DNA from: Pyricularia pennisetigena
Taxonomy: Eukaryota > Ascomycota > Sordariomycetes > Magnaporthales > Pyriculariaceae
Reading direction: 5' to 3'
Assembly: GCF_004337985.1 (NCBI RefSeq)
Contig: NC_043744.1
Coordinates: 1,118,730 to 1,182,729, forward strand
Length of the DNA stretch: 64,000 nucleotides
The notes beneath the pieces are model-generated. The model had not been told where the DNA came from. It did not search any database and saw only the letters and a program-made list of their open reading frames with translations. Position numbers and translations under genes: made by a program. This document shows, piece after piece, positions 20,205 through 32,105 of the stretch; the first letter of the stretch is position 1, and the number at the start of each line of letters is the position of its first letter.

Positions 20205-23200
20205 TGTTGTCTACGATTGCGGAGCGAAGATGTGGATCAATAAACAGAAATGTGCAGCGATTCCGCAAGCAAAAGAAGCAAGAAAGATGTTCAAATTCAG
20301 TAAAAATGTTTGAGTCAGCTGGAGTAGTGGTTTGCCCTGCCCAAGATGATCCTTCGTTATTTTTTTCCACTTGTCGCTTCGGGTCGTGACTCACGGGTTG
20401 CTAACACATCAGAAACCTGACGTTGGTTTCCTGATTATCCAATCTGCAAACGGAACGTTGCCGATTACAGCCCCCACCCTGCGCAAGGCGGATCCATCAC
20501 AGCCAGGGGCAATCATGAACGAACCCGGTAATTTGGTCAGACGTTGGCTGCCGGAAGTGGAAGAATGAGGCTTTCTGGAAACAAAACATGAGCTGTGCAT
20601 TCAGGTTTTTTTTTTCCTTTTTTGATGAACTGCGTGCTTTTCTTTTTCGTAGCAGAAAGGGCTGAATGATGCCCTAGCTTTCTTAGTCTTACACCAATCG
20701 CGTAGTAAAGATGAGATGAATGACTTGATAGAAGCAACATATCATGTCAAGTCAAGTTTTTGTGCGATGACACAAGTCTTGAATCGCCTTCTGCAACCGG
20801 TTCTGAAAGCTTTCTGTCCCGGGGACATCTCCATCGCGTTTGTGAAGAGGCTAGTCTAGTGGTAAACTAGAGGGGTATCAGAGGGTTGAAGAGGCTGGAA
20901 AGGAGGAGGAAAAGAAATATTGGGAATATATGTTAGAATTAAGGGAAAGATCATATTAAAGACAAAAAACCTCGAGATTGAGCTGAATATGTATCTCATT
21001 ATAGGAGAGAAGTCAGCAGCCATGGAGACTATTTCATGCAGTTCGTTTAAAGTATAGCAATGGTACCGTCAAGCGTCAAGATGTTAGATGCTACAAACGG
21101 TTGCAAACCACCATTGATTCCGATGCATCCGGAATAGTGCGGTTCCGACAAAGATCCCAGTATCTCGCGGTATTGGTAAAGATGCCTATTCTTCAGTCCA
21201 GTGCTCAATGACGCTCCAGCCTAGGTGTGCATCCAGATATTACGATCATCATCTTGTAGTTGGCCTCTGGGCTTGTATGAACAAGCCAAATCTAACTGGC
21301 CCAATGGGGTCTGGCACAGTGGCAACTACTCGAGCAGGCAGGAAGGAAGCCTCGACAGGAAACAGAGAAAACCGAGGATTCAGCTAAATTGACGTTTCAG
21401 CAAGAACTTGTCCTTCTCGTTTCTACTGTCACATTACCTCGGTCTGGCAAGGGAAGCTTGTAGCCCGGATTAAGCTCGCCAGACACAGCCAGAAGTGGAA
21501 CCTGACATTTGATTGCACCATTGAATTCTACCCGTCATGACAGCCATAATGGCTTTATTGTCTATGCTTTGCTTTGGGTAATTTCAATAATAAGCATAAT
21601 AAGTCTCGCCCTCCCGTGCGCTTTGTTGGACCACTACTCCACTGCCAGAAGATGGGACGATATGTGGAGTTGGAGGCTGCGCAGTCTCACGCAGAGTGCT
21701 GCAGGTTCGGATGCCTATAATCCGAGTGTGATAAGTGGCTTTATCTTTTTTTTTCTTTTTTTTTTCGAATAATTCGTCTCTTCTCTTGCCGCTCCTTGGC
21801 CCCTCATTTCTGGGAATCGACGGTGGAAAACAGCAATGATTTCCTCCCGGTAGCCGGTAGACCATCATTCTGCTGCTCGTATCCCACAAAGCCAGGAATG
21901 AATAAGCTGGCGATCATATCTAGACCACACCTTGCTTTCCAAGGATCTACTCGAGTGATTTTCGCCAAAAGACCAGATGAAAGATCTTTTTTTTTTCTTT
22001 GTGGCTAGTTGCTCCCAAAGCCAGCACGAGTCATTTTCATTTTTTCTCCGTCGTCAAGGTTGAGATGGTGCAAACTCGGTCTGAAGACTGTCTAAAGGGG
22101 GTTCATACACAGCCACTCACTACTGGTGCGAGGTCACCTATCGATTTGAGTATCCGCCACATAATTTTCAGCAACGGAGCTACGCCCTAGTTTTCCAACA
22201 TGCTACGATGATTGCTCTGGTTTTCTGAACGGTTCACAAGCACCACCTCACGGAAAGCCATCCGAACCAGTGAACTGCATCATTGACAGTGGCGAGAATA
22301 AGAGACGACGGAACGCATAACGGTCCATTTCTGTGCCGCTTAAGCAGTGTACTGCCCATATCGCTGTGGCGATCAACCACTACTAGGGTAGCTATTACAA
22401 GTGCAGTTTCCCACAGCTGACTAGTATTCGAAACTTGATGTTGCGCACTTTGAGCCCAAACAACAAAACGCAACACGCTCTCTCACCCTTGAGTTGGCCA
22501 AGACAATCGGCAACTAGTTATGGCACGAACATGTAATCAGTATCTGTTTTGCTGATGGCTTCGTTCCCCCGTAGGATGTGTATTTGCACTTGCGGTCCGA
22601 TTTTATTGATTAGGCAATGATTGACTCCTACTGGAAGCTCTCGGAATTGCCCGAAACCCGGAAGAATAACCTTAAAACCGGCACTGATTCCCGGGGATCC
22701 CACTCCCAAATCAACCATGATCCATGCCCTTTGCTTGCAGCAGTTTACGTGGTACAGATCAACAAACTCCCCAATCAGATCCATGCGCTGAGACAGTCTC
22801 CAGTCCCACACCTTGTCTCAACGACGTTTCCTGCGAAGCCGCCACCGAAGAGAACGACATTGTGCGTCGTGCAATGACAGCTGATGCCCTCGAGGGTTCC
22901 TTGGTAAACCGGCGACGCCAGAAACGCCAGAGATCCCCATGCCTCCCCACTCGTGTCATGATGAAAGGAGAAAGAAAAAAAAAAAAAAAAAGAAATCCAG
23001 TCGGCCTTGTGGCGAGTACGCAACCGGAACCAGCAACAGTAAAACAAAACAAAACGAATAGTAAACCAGAGGACATCAAAGGCAAGGAGGTCCTCTGCTC
23101 GAACCTTGGATCTACCAAGAGGCACAATCTATCTGACGCCTGGGGACTAGCAACTTCCGGGGTGTTGTGTAAACACACACCATGACCTGTGCACCAGACG

Positions 23201-23687
23201 TGGGCTTCCCGGGCGCGGGATCGATCGAGGAACTACAGCCTAGGGCAGGATTGCCAATCGTTCTTTGCGGAATCAGCAGTGATTTCTATTGCCTTGTCGG
23301 ATGTGACGAGGGGCAAGACTTGTTGGACTATATCTAGACGACAACTTCCACCCTCCGTTTCCCGATTTCAATCTCTGGATCATCAACCACATTAGCTTGA
23401 TCCACCGGCAGGACCTTTTTTCTTCACAATACTCAAACAGTCTACTGTGTAGACATTTCATTTCTTTTTTTGTCTTCTTTTATTTCTTTTATAACCCATC
23501 CTCGTCTTCCCCACCAGCAAAGCTGCAACTCCTTCACCTTCCCGCCCATCTTTTCTTCAGACTTTACCGGGTTCCCGTGAGCTAGTATCCGGGTTTATTC
23601 CGTAGTCTCCCGAAAAAAAAACCGACAAAGGTCACCGAACCCGTTTCTTCTTCACTCCTCTCCTCCCCCCCTTCATTCACAGACAAC
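20205..23687. other. Long intergenic region, no supported gene
   Basis: About 3.5 kb without a convincing coding exon on either strand. ORFs of up to 153 codons near 22.7-23.2 kb cross an A-run and overlap each other on both strands, with no signal peptide or known motif. The last 250 bases are strongly C/T-rich and serve the secreted repeat protein at 23688 as promoter or 5' leader. A long noncoding RNA or a small intron-rich gene cannot be excluded. Confidence 0.45.
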
Positions 23688-25087
23688 ATGTTCAGGCGCG
23701 CGGCCGTCGCAACCCTGCTGCTCAGCAGCGCTGTCTCGGTCAACACCCTCGACGCCCGATCTCAGGTGGCGACGCAGGGACAAGATGAGGTCCGTGCCTT
23801 TGACGTCGCTCTGCTCCACGATGGCCACGCCGCCAGCTTGAAGACCAGGGCCGACGCCGCGGCCGGTAATTCTACAAAGTCTGGCGATGCCGCCAAGTCT
23901 GGAAATGCCGCAAAGTCTGGTGATGCCGCGAAATCCGGGGATGCCGCAAAGGCCGGTGATGCCGCAAAATCTGGTGACGCCGCAAAGGCTGGTGATGCCG
24001 CAAAGTCTGGCGATGCCGCAAAGTCTGGTGACGCCGCGAAATCCGGCGATGCCGCAAAGGCCGGTGATGCCGCAAAGGCTGGTGATGCCGCAAAGTCTGG
24101 TGACGCCGCGAAATCTGGCGATGCCGCAAAGGCTGGTGATGCCAACGCCGGTGGTGCTGCCAACGCTGGCGGCGCTGCAAACTCTGGTGATGCTGCCAAC
24201 GGTGGCGGTGCCAACAACAACAACAACAACAACAACAACGGCGGTGGTGGTGGTGGCGGCGGCAACGCCGACGCTGGCGCAGGTGGTGCAGGAGGTGCGG
24301 CTGGCGGCGCGGCTCCGGCCGACGGTGGTGCTGCTGCTGCTCCGCCGCCACCCCCTGCCGATGGAGCTGCTCCCCCGCCCCCTCCCCCTGAGGCCAAGGG
24401 CAAGGACGCCAAGGGCAAAGACGCCAAGGGCAAAGACGCAAAGGGCAAGGACGATGCCGCCAAGGGCAAAGATGATGCCGCCAAAGGAAAGGATGCCAAA
24501 AAAGGAGCTGCCGCCGCTGGTAAGTCTGAATCCGATGCAAACCCACCAAACAGACCGGTTCGTGAGCAAGACACAAGCTAACACAAAGCTCCAATAATCT
24601 AGGTGCCGCCGCCGCCGGAGGAGATGCCGCTGCCGCAGCACCCCCCCCTCCCCCTCCCGCAGCCGACGGAGCTGCTGCGCCTCCCGCACCCCCCGCTGCC
24701 GGCGGCGCTGGCGCTGGCAAAGGAGGCGGCAAGAAAGCAGCCGATGCCGCTGGCGCCGGAGCAGGTGCCGCCGGAGCCGGAGCCGGAGCCGCAGCCGGAG
24801 GTATGGGTGATATGTCCGGGTCGGGCGGGTCTGCTAACGCGGGTGACGGCGCCGTGAACAACGGATCTGCCAGCAGCGGCGGCTCGTCCGACGGCTCCAG
24901 CTCTGGCGGCAACAACTCGGCCAGCAGCGGCTCCAGCGACAACTCTGGTGGCAGCTCTGGTGGCAACTCCGGCGACAGCAGCGGCGGCAGCTCGGGCGAT
25001 AACTCGGGAAGCGCCGTTGCTTCCAGGTCGGTCAAGAAGCTCAAGAACCTGAGGACGCGCAACCTTCTTCAGGCCAACCGCTGGTAG
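23688..25087 (+). CDS. Secreted low-complexity repeat protein, function unknown
   Basis: Two exons, 23688-24519 and 24603-25087 (intron 83 bp, GTAAGT...TAG, branch GCTAACA), total 438 residues. Signal peptide 1-20. Residues 64-153 are 15 tandem copies of the hexapeptide K-[S/A]-G-[D/N]-A-A (last copy ends in N). Then follow Ala/Gly-Asn repeats, nine consecutive Asn, a Gly run, two Pro runs separated by Ala/Gly/Asp, an AKGKD repeat block, a second Ala/Pro/Gly region in exon 2, and a Ser/Gly/Asn-rich tail ending in a basic SVKKLKNLRTRN segment. No globular domain or GPI signal is visible; the protein should be disordered and extracellular or wall-associated. Both codon and repeat homogeneity suggest slippage or unequal exchange. 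Other frames are open across it only because of the biased composition. Confidence 0.85.
23877..24146 (+). repeat. 18-bp tandem repeat, 15 units
   Basis: Coding minisatellite inside exon 1 of the gene at 23688. Each unit encodes K-[S/A]-G-[D/N]-A-A. Units differ mainly at third codon positions and in TCT/GCT or TCC/GCC for Ser/Ala, so the block is a good candidate for length variation between strains. Confidence 0.93.
24213..24239 (+). repeat. (AAC)9 microsatellite
   Basis: Nine perfect AAC triplets encoding nine asparagines within the repeat protein at 23688. Confidence 0.97.
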
Positions 25088-27973
25088 ATTGGGGAGGCAT
25101 GGAAACAAGAACTTGCATGTTCTTGTATGAAGTAGGCAGTGTCTCTCGTTTTGGATGTGGTTTTGATGTGTTTTTTCTTTGGCACTATTGACGAGACCTG
25201 TTTGAGTTGTTCTTTTTTCTTTTCTTACCCTCTTTTTTTCTTCTCACCCTTTTTCTTCTTCTCTTCACTTCACTTTGACCTTCTTTGTCCTTCGTTTGGG
25301 ATCTCACATCTTACAGTGTCAATCCTTCCTTTTTGTGTCTTTACTGATACGACCCTCTTTTTTCTTCACCTTTTTTTTTACTATCCTTAAAGAAAGATTC
25401 TACAGTACAGGGTGTTAGCACACGACCAAGCAGTCACAGATAGACCAACAGATCAATTTAGAATCGGATCTTCTATAAAGCGACCCCTCCTCGAGCGGTG
25501 AACTCTATTACTTAGCAGTCATGTTTGTCCGGTAAAGTTTGCGACCGCCTTGGGCATACGTTTGACAGCAAAACTCGACACATTAAGCAAAATTGCGCGC
25601 GCCTAACTAGGTGAATAGGTGTAGAGAGGTATGTAGATCGAGAGGTAGGCACGTAAGTCAGGTATATAAGGTGAGCTTATGTTTAGCATCGACAACTTTA
25701 ACATATCTATGAAATATAAGTATCACCCTGTGACGTAACATGTTACTATTTTTTTTTTATTTTTTTTCATATTCGGTCCGCTTCGTTGGGCAAACTACTG
25801 GTGCATATGTTTGGACGGCCACCCAAGAGCCAACCATGTGGCCCAGATAAAAGTTTGCTCCAGGATGGGTTCGGACCAATCGAGATTACCACAAAGATGT
25901 ACCAACCAGTGGCGCGATTTCCCCAGTTGATTAACCCAAATGCTCAAAAACATGCGTTCGGGAACCGTTCGGGTCCTGCTCGTCTCTCGGGTTTCGAACA
26001 AAAATAATACCCCTGACTCATCAAAAACCCTCAAGCATCGGGATTTCGCAACATGCGCCGGTTAAGTGGCGAACGGGGAGATACGAGACTGGGTTGGAAA
26101 AGCAAGGCTAATACTTTTACCAACCTTTTGTGTTGCATTGCGACTGTGAAATTCCTGTTTTTAACAACGGCCCTGACTATCTCAAGCCGTAAAGTGAAGT
26201 TGGGATAAGACAAGGCAGAAATGTTTTAAAGAAACAGGCGCAGGTTTATTCCAAATTGTAAATATTTTTCGGAAAAAAAAAAAAAAATAAAAAAAAATAA
26301 AAGAAGTTGAACGTGAAGCCAAACAATCGCCGTTGCCGCCGCCGCCGCCCTCTGTTTGTACAGACCCAAGTCAAAGTTGTGCTGTTTGCAAGATCCTCTG
26401 CCGAGATATTTGTGAAGGAATGACAGTTTCAGCGGTGCCATCTGTGTTGGCGATGTTTCACAGAAACATCAAGAAGAGAGCACTATGTTCAGCCACGTGC
26501 ATGTAAAAATAAAATAAAAAAGAAACAAATAAAAAATTTGGGTGCTCACCAGCAAAGGGTTTTGTCCAATGTCAAGACCAATTGCCACCCAGTCTTTCCA
26601 TTTTTTCTTTTCCTGGTATTTGTTCCAGCAGCTTGGTATGCTTACCGCGTATTTCGTTTTCCGGGCCCCTCATGTGAATACGGTTTAAGCTTCTCGATTC
26701 ATTTTTTGTCATCATCACAAACTCTTTGCCGATTTGCTTACCAAGATTGGTTTGGCTTGCATAGTTTACATGGTAGGATTATTTACGTCTCTGCTCCCCC
26801 GCTAGCCAAGAATCGTTGAACAAAAAGCTTCGATTCCTTTGATTCTAGCCCTTTTCCCCTCCTGGCGCCGACCCTACCGTTTGAGCTGTGTTCCTGGCCG
26901 ATGTTTCTGCTCTCTATATAGTAAAAGACAAAAAGCTTATTCGTGTCCTAGCCGACATACAAAATAAAAATTGGGACAGATAACTTCCCTATGGCGTGCG
27001 TCCAAGGGCCCTTGCATTAGCACAACTCTGATCCAAACCATGGGACGAGTTCAGGCCGACCAAAAAAAAAAAAAAAAGCCCGCAGTATCTGAGCTCCTGC
27101 AGCAGCTGTGGCAAGTGTCCAAGTTTCGAAAACGCGCTGCCATCCACAACATCAGAGCTATTTTTTCCCCTCGCCTTCTTCCCATTGATGTCTGGGCTGT
27201 CTCATCGAGGTTACCAGTGGAGCTCATCCTGACCATCGGGTCGGCGAAACCAAAACTTTTAAGCTCTCGGCTGTTGCTTTTCTTTTTTTTTTTTCAACGA
27301 CGAAGGGACCAAGACTGGCGACCCAAGAAAAAAATCTGTAATTCTGTAACAAGTCATTCAAGCTTTGGCGGCCATGCAAATGTCAAAAGCTTGGGTCGGG
27401 ATAATGACAGTTGATATCATCTGCCGATCTTCTCCGCCAATCAAGCATACAGAGAGCAGCCACCTTGGTTCTTGGTTTGGGGGAAGAGCGAGCCGAATGC
27501 TCGGTAAGGTACCTTGCCGTCCACCTGGGCGCTCACCTCCACTTCCCGTCTGTTGTTCCAAGGAAAAACGTGTCCGGGTTCTTTTGTACACATGTCCGCA
27601 GTACGGGGAAAACCTACCGTTAGACTTACGGGTCAGGGGCCTAGTGCCGTTCTCGGGGCATGCGGTTTTTAGACGAACTGGCCGGTTGGGGTTTTTTTTT
27701 TTAAAAACGTTTGCTGTCCGTCCTCAAGATTTGATCTACAGTTTGTCCCGGCAGTCCTTTTTAACTCCAGGAGTCTAATATCGTCTTGGTCATATTCCCT
27801 TTGTGCTAGTTGTTGAATTTTCTTTTGTGGCGGCCTGATGAGCAGCTACCTCTAATCACAGATCGTAAAGGTGTCGAGGCTCCCTTTGGGACCGAGTCAG
27901 TGAAGCCCATCACACTGAGCCTTGAGAATACGACGCCCAACCCAGTCTTTTTTTTTTCTCTCCCACGGCAGCA
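25088..27973. other. Long intergenic region, no supported gene
   Basis: Starts with a T/C-rich 3' region of the repeat-protein gene (25140-25390). Further on are A- and T-runs (for example about 26273-26300 and 27061-27077) and short overlapping ORFs without similarity. The end is presumably the promoter and 5' UTR of the MFS gene. Nothing else recognised. Confidence 0.45.
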
Positions 27974-29894
27974 ATGTCCGACAGCAACAGGAATGGCTCC
28001 GTCCAGCAGCAAACAGAACGGCCAGCAGAGCAGTCAAGTAGCTTGTTCCTGATTACGTCAGACGGCCGCACGCTCAGCCTTCCGATAGCAAGCCCGTCGC
28101 CCAGAGACCCGCTCAACTGGTCGCTCCGATGCCGTTTCATGATCTTCTTTTCCCTGGCCATCATGGGCGGGATAGCAGTCACGATGCTGAACGCTCCGTC
28201 CCTGTTGAGAACGGCAATGGGGCGGGAATTCGGCGAGAGAAGGATGGAGCAGTTCGACGCTGCCACGGCGCTTCCCGACGTCATGTACGGAGTCGGCGTC
28301 ATCGTCTGGGCACCTCTCTGCGTCGGGATGGGGAGGCGTCCAGTGCTCGTCTTTAATGCCGTGATCTTGCTCCTCGGACTTATTTTGGCTTGGAAAGCGA
28401 CCGTGGTTCCAATGTTGATGGCCGGCATTGCGCTGCAGGGGCTCGCTGCCGGGGCCATCCCGACTGCTGTAAGTCCCATGCGCTTTTTTCCTTTTATTTC
28501 GCCCCTCAGACCATCTCTATTGGACATGACTTAACCATCTTCTCAAGGGTCTGCTCATGGCTATCGATGTAACCTATATCCACCAGAGGCCCTTCTCCAT
28601 CGCGCTCCTGTGGACGGTCGGCCGCGGCACGACGTTTCTGGTACTGGCCTGCGCCCCTCAGGTCTTGGATCTGGAGCGCCAGTGGCGGGCGTTCTACTTC
28701 ATCGCAATGTGCTGGGCCATCGCGGCTCTGCTCCTGGTCTACTTTCTGTGCCCCGAGACCTACTTCTTCCGGCCGCCCGTGGCGTTTGACGGGAGGATCC
28801 TGGTGCAGACCGGGCACGAGAGGGTCAGGATCTACGACGACTGGTCGCAGGTCCCAGGCGCCGGCGCCCACGAGAGCAGGCCCCTGCCGCCGCTGCCCAT
28901 GGCGCTCCAGCCGCTCGAGCTGCCGCCACTGCCCCTCATGGACATGAGTCCGAGCAGGCCCCCCGGCACGGCAGAGGACAAATCGAAAGGCCTGACCACG
29001 TCCACCACGGTAGTCCGGTCCTACGAGCCCAGCCTCTTCTCGTACCCGACCGTCAGCACCAGCGCCAGCAGCCGGCGCGCGGAAAAGTTCCGCGGCAGGT
29101 TCAGGCGCATCCCGGGCCTGCCGAGAGTGAAGCGGGCGCAGCGGGCGTCGTGGCGCGGGGCCGTGGCCGTGCCGATCCAGATGGTGCTCTGCCTCGTCAA
29201 CCCGCTCGTGTTCTGGGTCATCATGCACAAGACGGCCAGCTTCCTGGGAACCATTGTGATCCGGCAGGCGCTGCCCAAGGTCCTGCACTCGGCGCCGTAC
29301 AGCATGTCGCCCGCGACGGCCGGCTACGTCGACTTTGCCGCCGCGCTGGGCTGCTTCCTGTCCATGCCGCTGACCTACATCACGACGAACCGCATGGTGC
29401 ACCGCCTGACGTGGCGCAACAAGGGCGTGCGGCGCGCCGCCTACTACCTCCCGGGCTTCGTGCTGCCCGTCACGGCCGGCTTCCTGGCGAACCTGCTGTT
29501 CGGCCTGTCGGCGGCCCCGCCCGGTTCGCCCGACTACGTGGGCACCTTCCATCACTGGACCGTCGTGTCGACCGCCTGGATGCTGACCCAGGTCGCCTTC
29601 ACGGGCGAGTCCATCGTGTCGACGCTGTGGGTGACCGAAGCGTTCCCTCAGTGGGCGGCGGGCGCCCTGGCCGCCATCTCGGGGCTCAATTTCATGTTCG
29701 CCGTCGGCATCAACACCGCCGTGCCCAGGTGGCTGGAGAGTCAGGGCCAGCTCATGATGAACCTCGAGATCGCCGTCGCCATCCTCGTGGCCGGCGGCAT
29801 GGGCATCCCCTTTGCCTTTTGGGGCAAGGGTGTGCAGCAGTACCTCCCCGGGAGGCACGCCGCCTTCATGGGGGGTGCGCTGCGGCCTCAATAA
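27974..29894 (+). CDS. Major facilitator superfamily transporter
   Basis: Two exons, 27974-28468 and 28548-29894, joined in phase 0 across a 79-bp intron (GTAAGT...CAAG, branch TTAAC); 613 residues. The N-terminus is cytosolic and carries DPLNWSLRCR just before the first membrane segment, the typical lead-in of fungal DHA-type MFS carriers. About six hydrophobic segments lie in residues 54-245 and six more in roughly 400-590 (for example MVLCLVNPLVFWVIM, YLPGFVLPVTAGFLANLLFG, WAAGALAAISGLNFMF), separated by a large charged, Pro- and Ser-rich cytosolic loop of about 150 residues. This 6+6 layout supports a plasma-membrane carrier. Substrate cannot be read from sequence; DHA1-like drug or metabolite export is the nearest family-level guess. 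The long central loop makes it larger than the usual 500-550 residues. Confidence 0.88.
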
Positions 29895-31267
29895 CAGACT
29901 TTCTGTGCGACTTCGAACTCGACTTTTTATTTTCCGTCTTTTTTCTTTTCTTTTCTGTAGACTACAATTCTTTTTTTTTCTCACTTGTATAATTGTATTA
30001 ATATGCCGGATTTTTCTACCATTTGACTAGCGATCCCGGCGATTATGTCTCGCCTCCTTTTTTTATGGCATATATGATATCCCAGGAGTTGGTTTCGTGT
30101 TTCCCCGAGACATGGGCTTTGAAAAATCGCGGGCGATAACTGTATAGGGTGTTTTGAGCCAAGGTACCTAATGCGAAAGGTTGAAACTTGACGCCATGTG
30201 CACTTGGTTGCGGAATGCAAGTCATAGACATGACGTTTGCCTTTGAATGTATACAGTGGTTAGTGGTCACCAAATGCACCGTTGGACACTGGTTTTTTGT
30301 GGCCTTCATCTTGGCCATTTTGCGTTTTTGAGAAGGCATAAATAGTCTGGTGTAATGCAAAAAATTTACTCTAATCAGCTAGTCTAGTGCTCGGGATATC
30401 CTCAAGTAGCCCCAAAGCTGCAACTAATGCACTCCTTACCAGATTCTCTTATGGCTAGCGCCGATTCAAATCTTGATTTGACGCACACTCTGTCCTACCA
30501 CCAAAGCGCAGATTCAAAACCACAAGCTTCCATCTGTATAAGTGATAAGCTTATACCCACCCACATGTTCAGACAAATTTGATCGTTTGTCAAAGTGCCA
30601 AAAGGACGTATTCTAAAACAGAAGCTCACAGAAAAAGAGCGTGAATTTTCAAATCGGAGTAAAACTAAAAGCATGTTGATTTTTGTATGCAGTAATTATA
30701 GTTAATGAGCGTCTGGCCCGTCCCCCTCGGCCGTCATGAGCCCTTCGCCAGCTCATATGTGTGCTGAAACAAAAAAAAAAAAATATACTAAAAAAAACAT
30801 ATTATGTGCCAAAATTCCTGAGCCGTAAAAAGCCCGTCATTGGTCGGTGAAGAATAGAAAACAAGCCAAAAGACAAATGAGACGTGTAGTTGGGAGGCTG
30901 TTGAAGGCGCCCGCAAACTACACAAAGCCAAACCACAAAAAGGGGAGAGGGTGAAGCTGGGGCGTTGTGAAGAGCTCCAAAGCCGCACAAGCCAAGCGAC
31001 AAAAAAAAAAAAAAAACACAAGAGAGAGAGAGGAGGAGTTAGCTCCCAAACGCTGCCCCGGAACCGGCACATGGATCCCATGTCTGAAAAAAAAGAAAAC
31101 TCGCAGCTCCATCCATCACTCGTGACCAATCATAAATACCAAAAACACCAACGAACCAACAACATCCGCAAAGAGTGACTGAGGGGTGGAAAAAAAACCG
31201 TCGTTTTCTTGTATCCATGGCGGCGCAGGGAAATAAGGTTTTTTTTTTGCTCGGTGCCGAGTTCCCT
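29895..31267. other. Convergent 3' region, no supported gene
   Basis: Between the MFS transporter (+) and the HsbA-like gene (-), both ending here. A/T-rich with several homopolymer runs; short ORFs only. Confidence 0.5.
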
Positions 31268-32105
31268 TTAAGCGCGGAGAGCGGCGCGGAAGGCGTCGCG
31301 GCGGCTGAGGCTGCGCTTCTTGCTGATACCGGCATTGCCAGAGTAGGCGGCGATGGCGGTCGAGAGGCTTTGCCCGAGGCTGCTGGCCTGAGACTGCAGA
31401 TCGGTAGCGCGCGATCCGACCAGGTCAATGAGGCGAAAGGCAAGGGTCTGAACAGTGGGTGAGTGTCGGCTCTGTCAGTCTCGGAGAGAAGATGGAAAAC
31501 AATATTTCAAAACAAAAAAAAAAGCAAAGGGGAGCCGGAATAGGCCATCAGTCCCACTCACGTCGAGAGCATTCTCAAGCTGTCGGAGAACAGCAGCCAT
31601 GGGCGCGCCGATGAAGGGCAGAGTGTTCATGATGCCAGCCTTGGCGGTCAGGGTGTTGAGGAGAGTCTGTTGCACGCGGCTCAAATCGCGGAAAGCGTTG
31701 ACGATGTTGCCGATCTCGGTTTCGGTCGGGGCGGCGATGCTCTGCATTTGAGCCTGGAACACAGTGGCCGTGCTGATAATGTCGGTCAAGCCGGTGATGA
31801 CTTGCTGAAGCCACGGAAATCAGGCCGCATTAGCTTAAATCACTTCAAACCATTGGGAGGCGTGACTGGTACGCGAGATCAAGGGATGGAAAAAGGATGA
31901 TTCTCACCGTCATTGGTCCCTGTCCCAGAAGCAGCTGGACCGCGTTGCTGAGGTTGATGGACTGCGCCGGGCCCTGCAGCGCCTGCGACTTTGTGGTGAG
32001 CGTCTGGATGTTGGTGACGACCTGGGCAGGGGTAGCCTGAGACATGACGACATCGCTGCAGACGGCCAGAGCGGCGACTGCGACCTTGAGCATGGAGAAC
32101 TGCAT
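31268..32105 (-). CDS. HsbA-like secreted hydrophobic-surface-binding protein
   Basis: Three minus-strand exons: 31908-32105, 31562-31804 and 31268-31447, with introns 31805-31907 and 31448-31561, all GT..AG and phase 0; 206 residues. Signal peptide about 1-22 (MQFSMLKVAVAALAVCSDVV). The mature chain is a run of amphipathic helices (VVTNIQTLTTKSQALQG, then IGNIVNAFRDLSRVQQTLLNTL, then DLVGSRATDLQSQASSLG) without cysteine. This helical repeat pattern, including the KSQALQGPAQSI motif, is the HsbA / cell-wall galactomannoprotein family. In Aspergillus HsbA adheres to hydrophobic surfaces and helps recruit secreted hydrolases; wall mannoproteins of the same family are antigens. Length (about 180-210) fits. 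The C-terminus is basic (KKRSLSRRDAFRAALRA), unlike the Ser/Thr-rich tails of wall-anchored members, suggesting a freely secreted form. Confidence 0.88.

Noticed and set aside
20845..20885. tRNA D-arm-like sequence (GGCTAGTCTAGTGGTAAACTAG)
   Set aside because: No anticodon or T arm follows at proper spacing.
23872..25062. 396-codon minus-strand ORF and several other frames across the repeat protein
   Set aside because: Open only because of the biased Ala/Gly/Pro codon composition of the real gene on the plus strand; no independent signal.
28506..29984. 492-codon minus-strand ORF opposite the MFS gene
   Set aside because: Antisense shadow of a GC-rich coding exon; residue mix (Arg/His/Gly-rich) has no known similarity.
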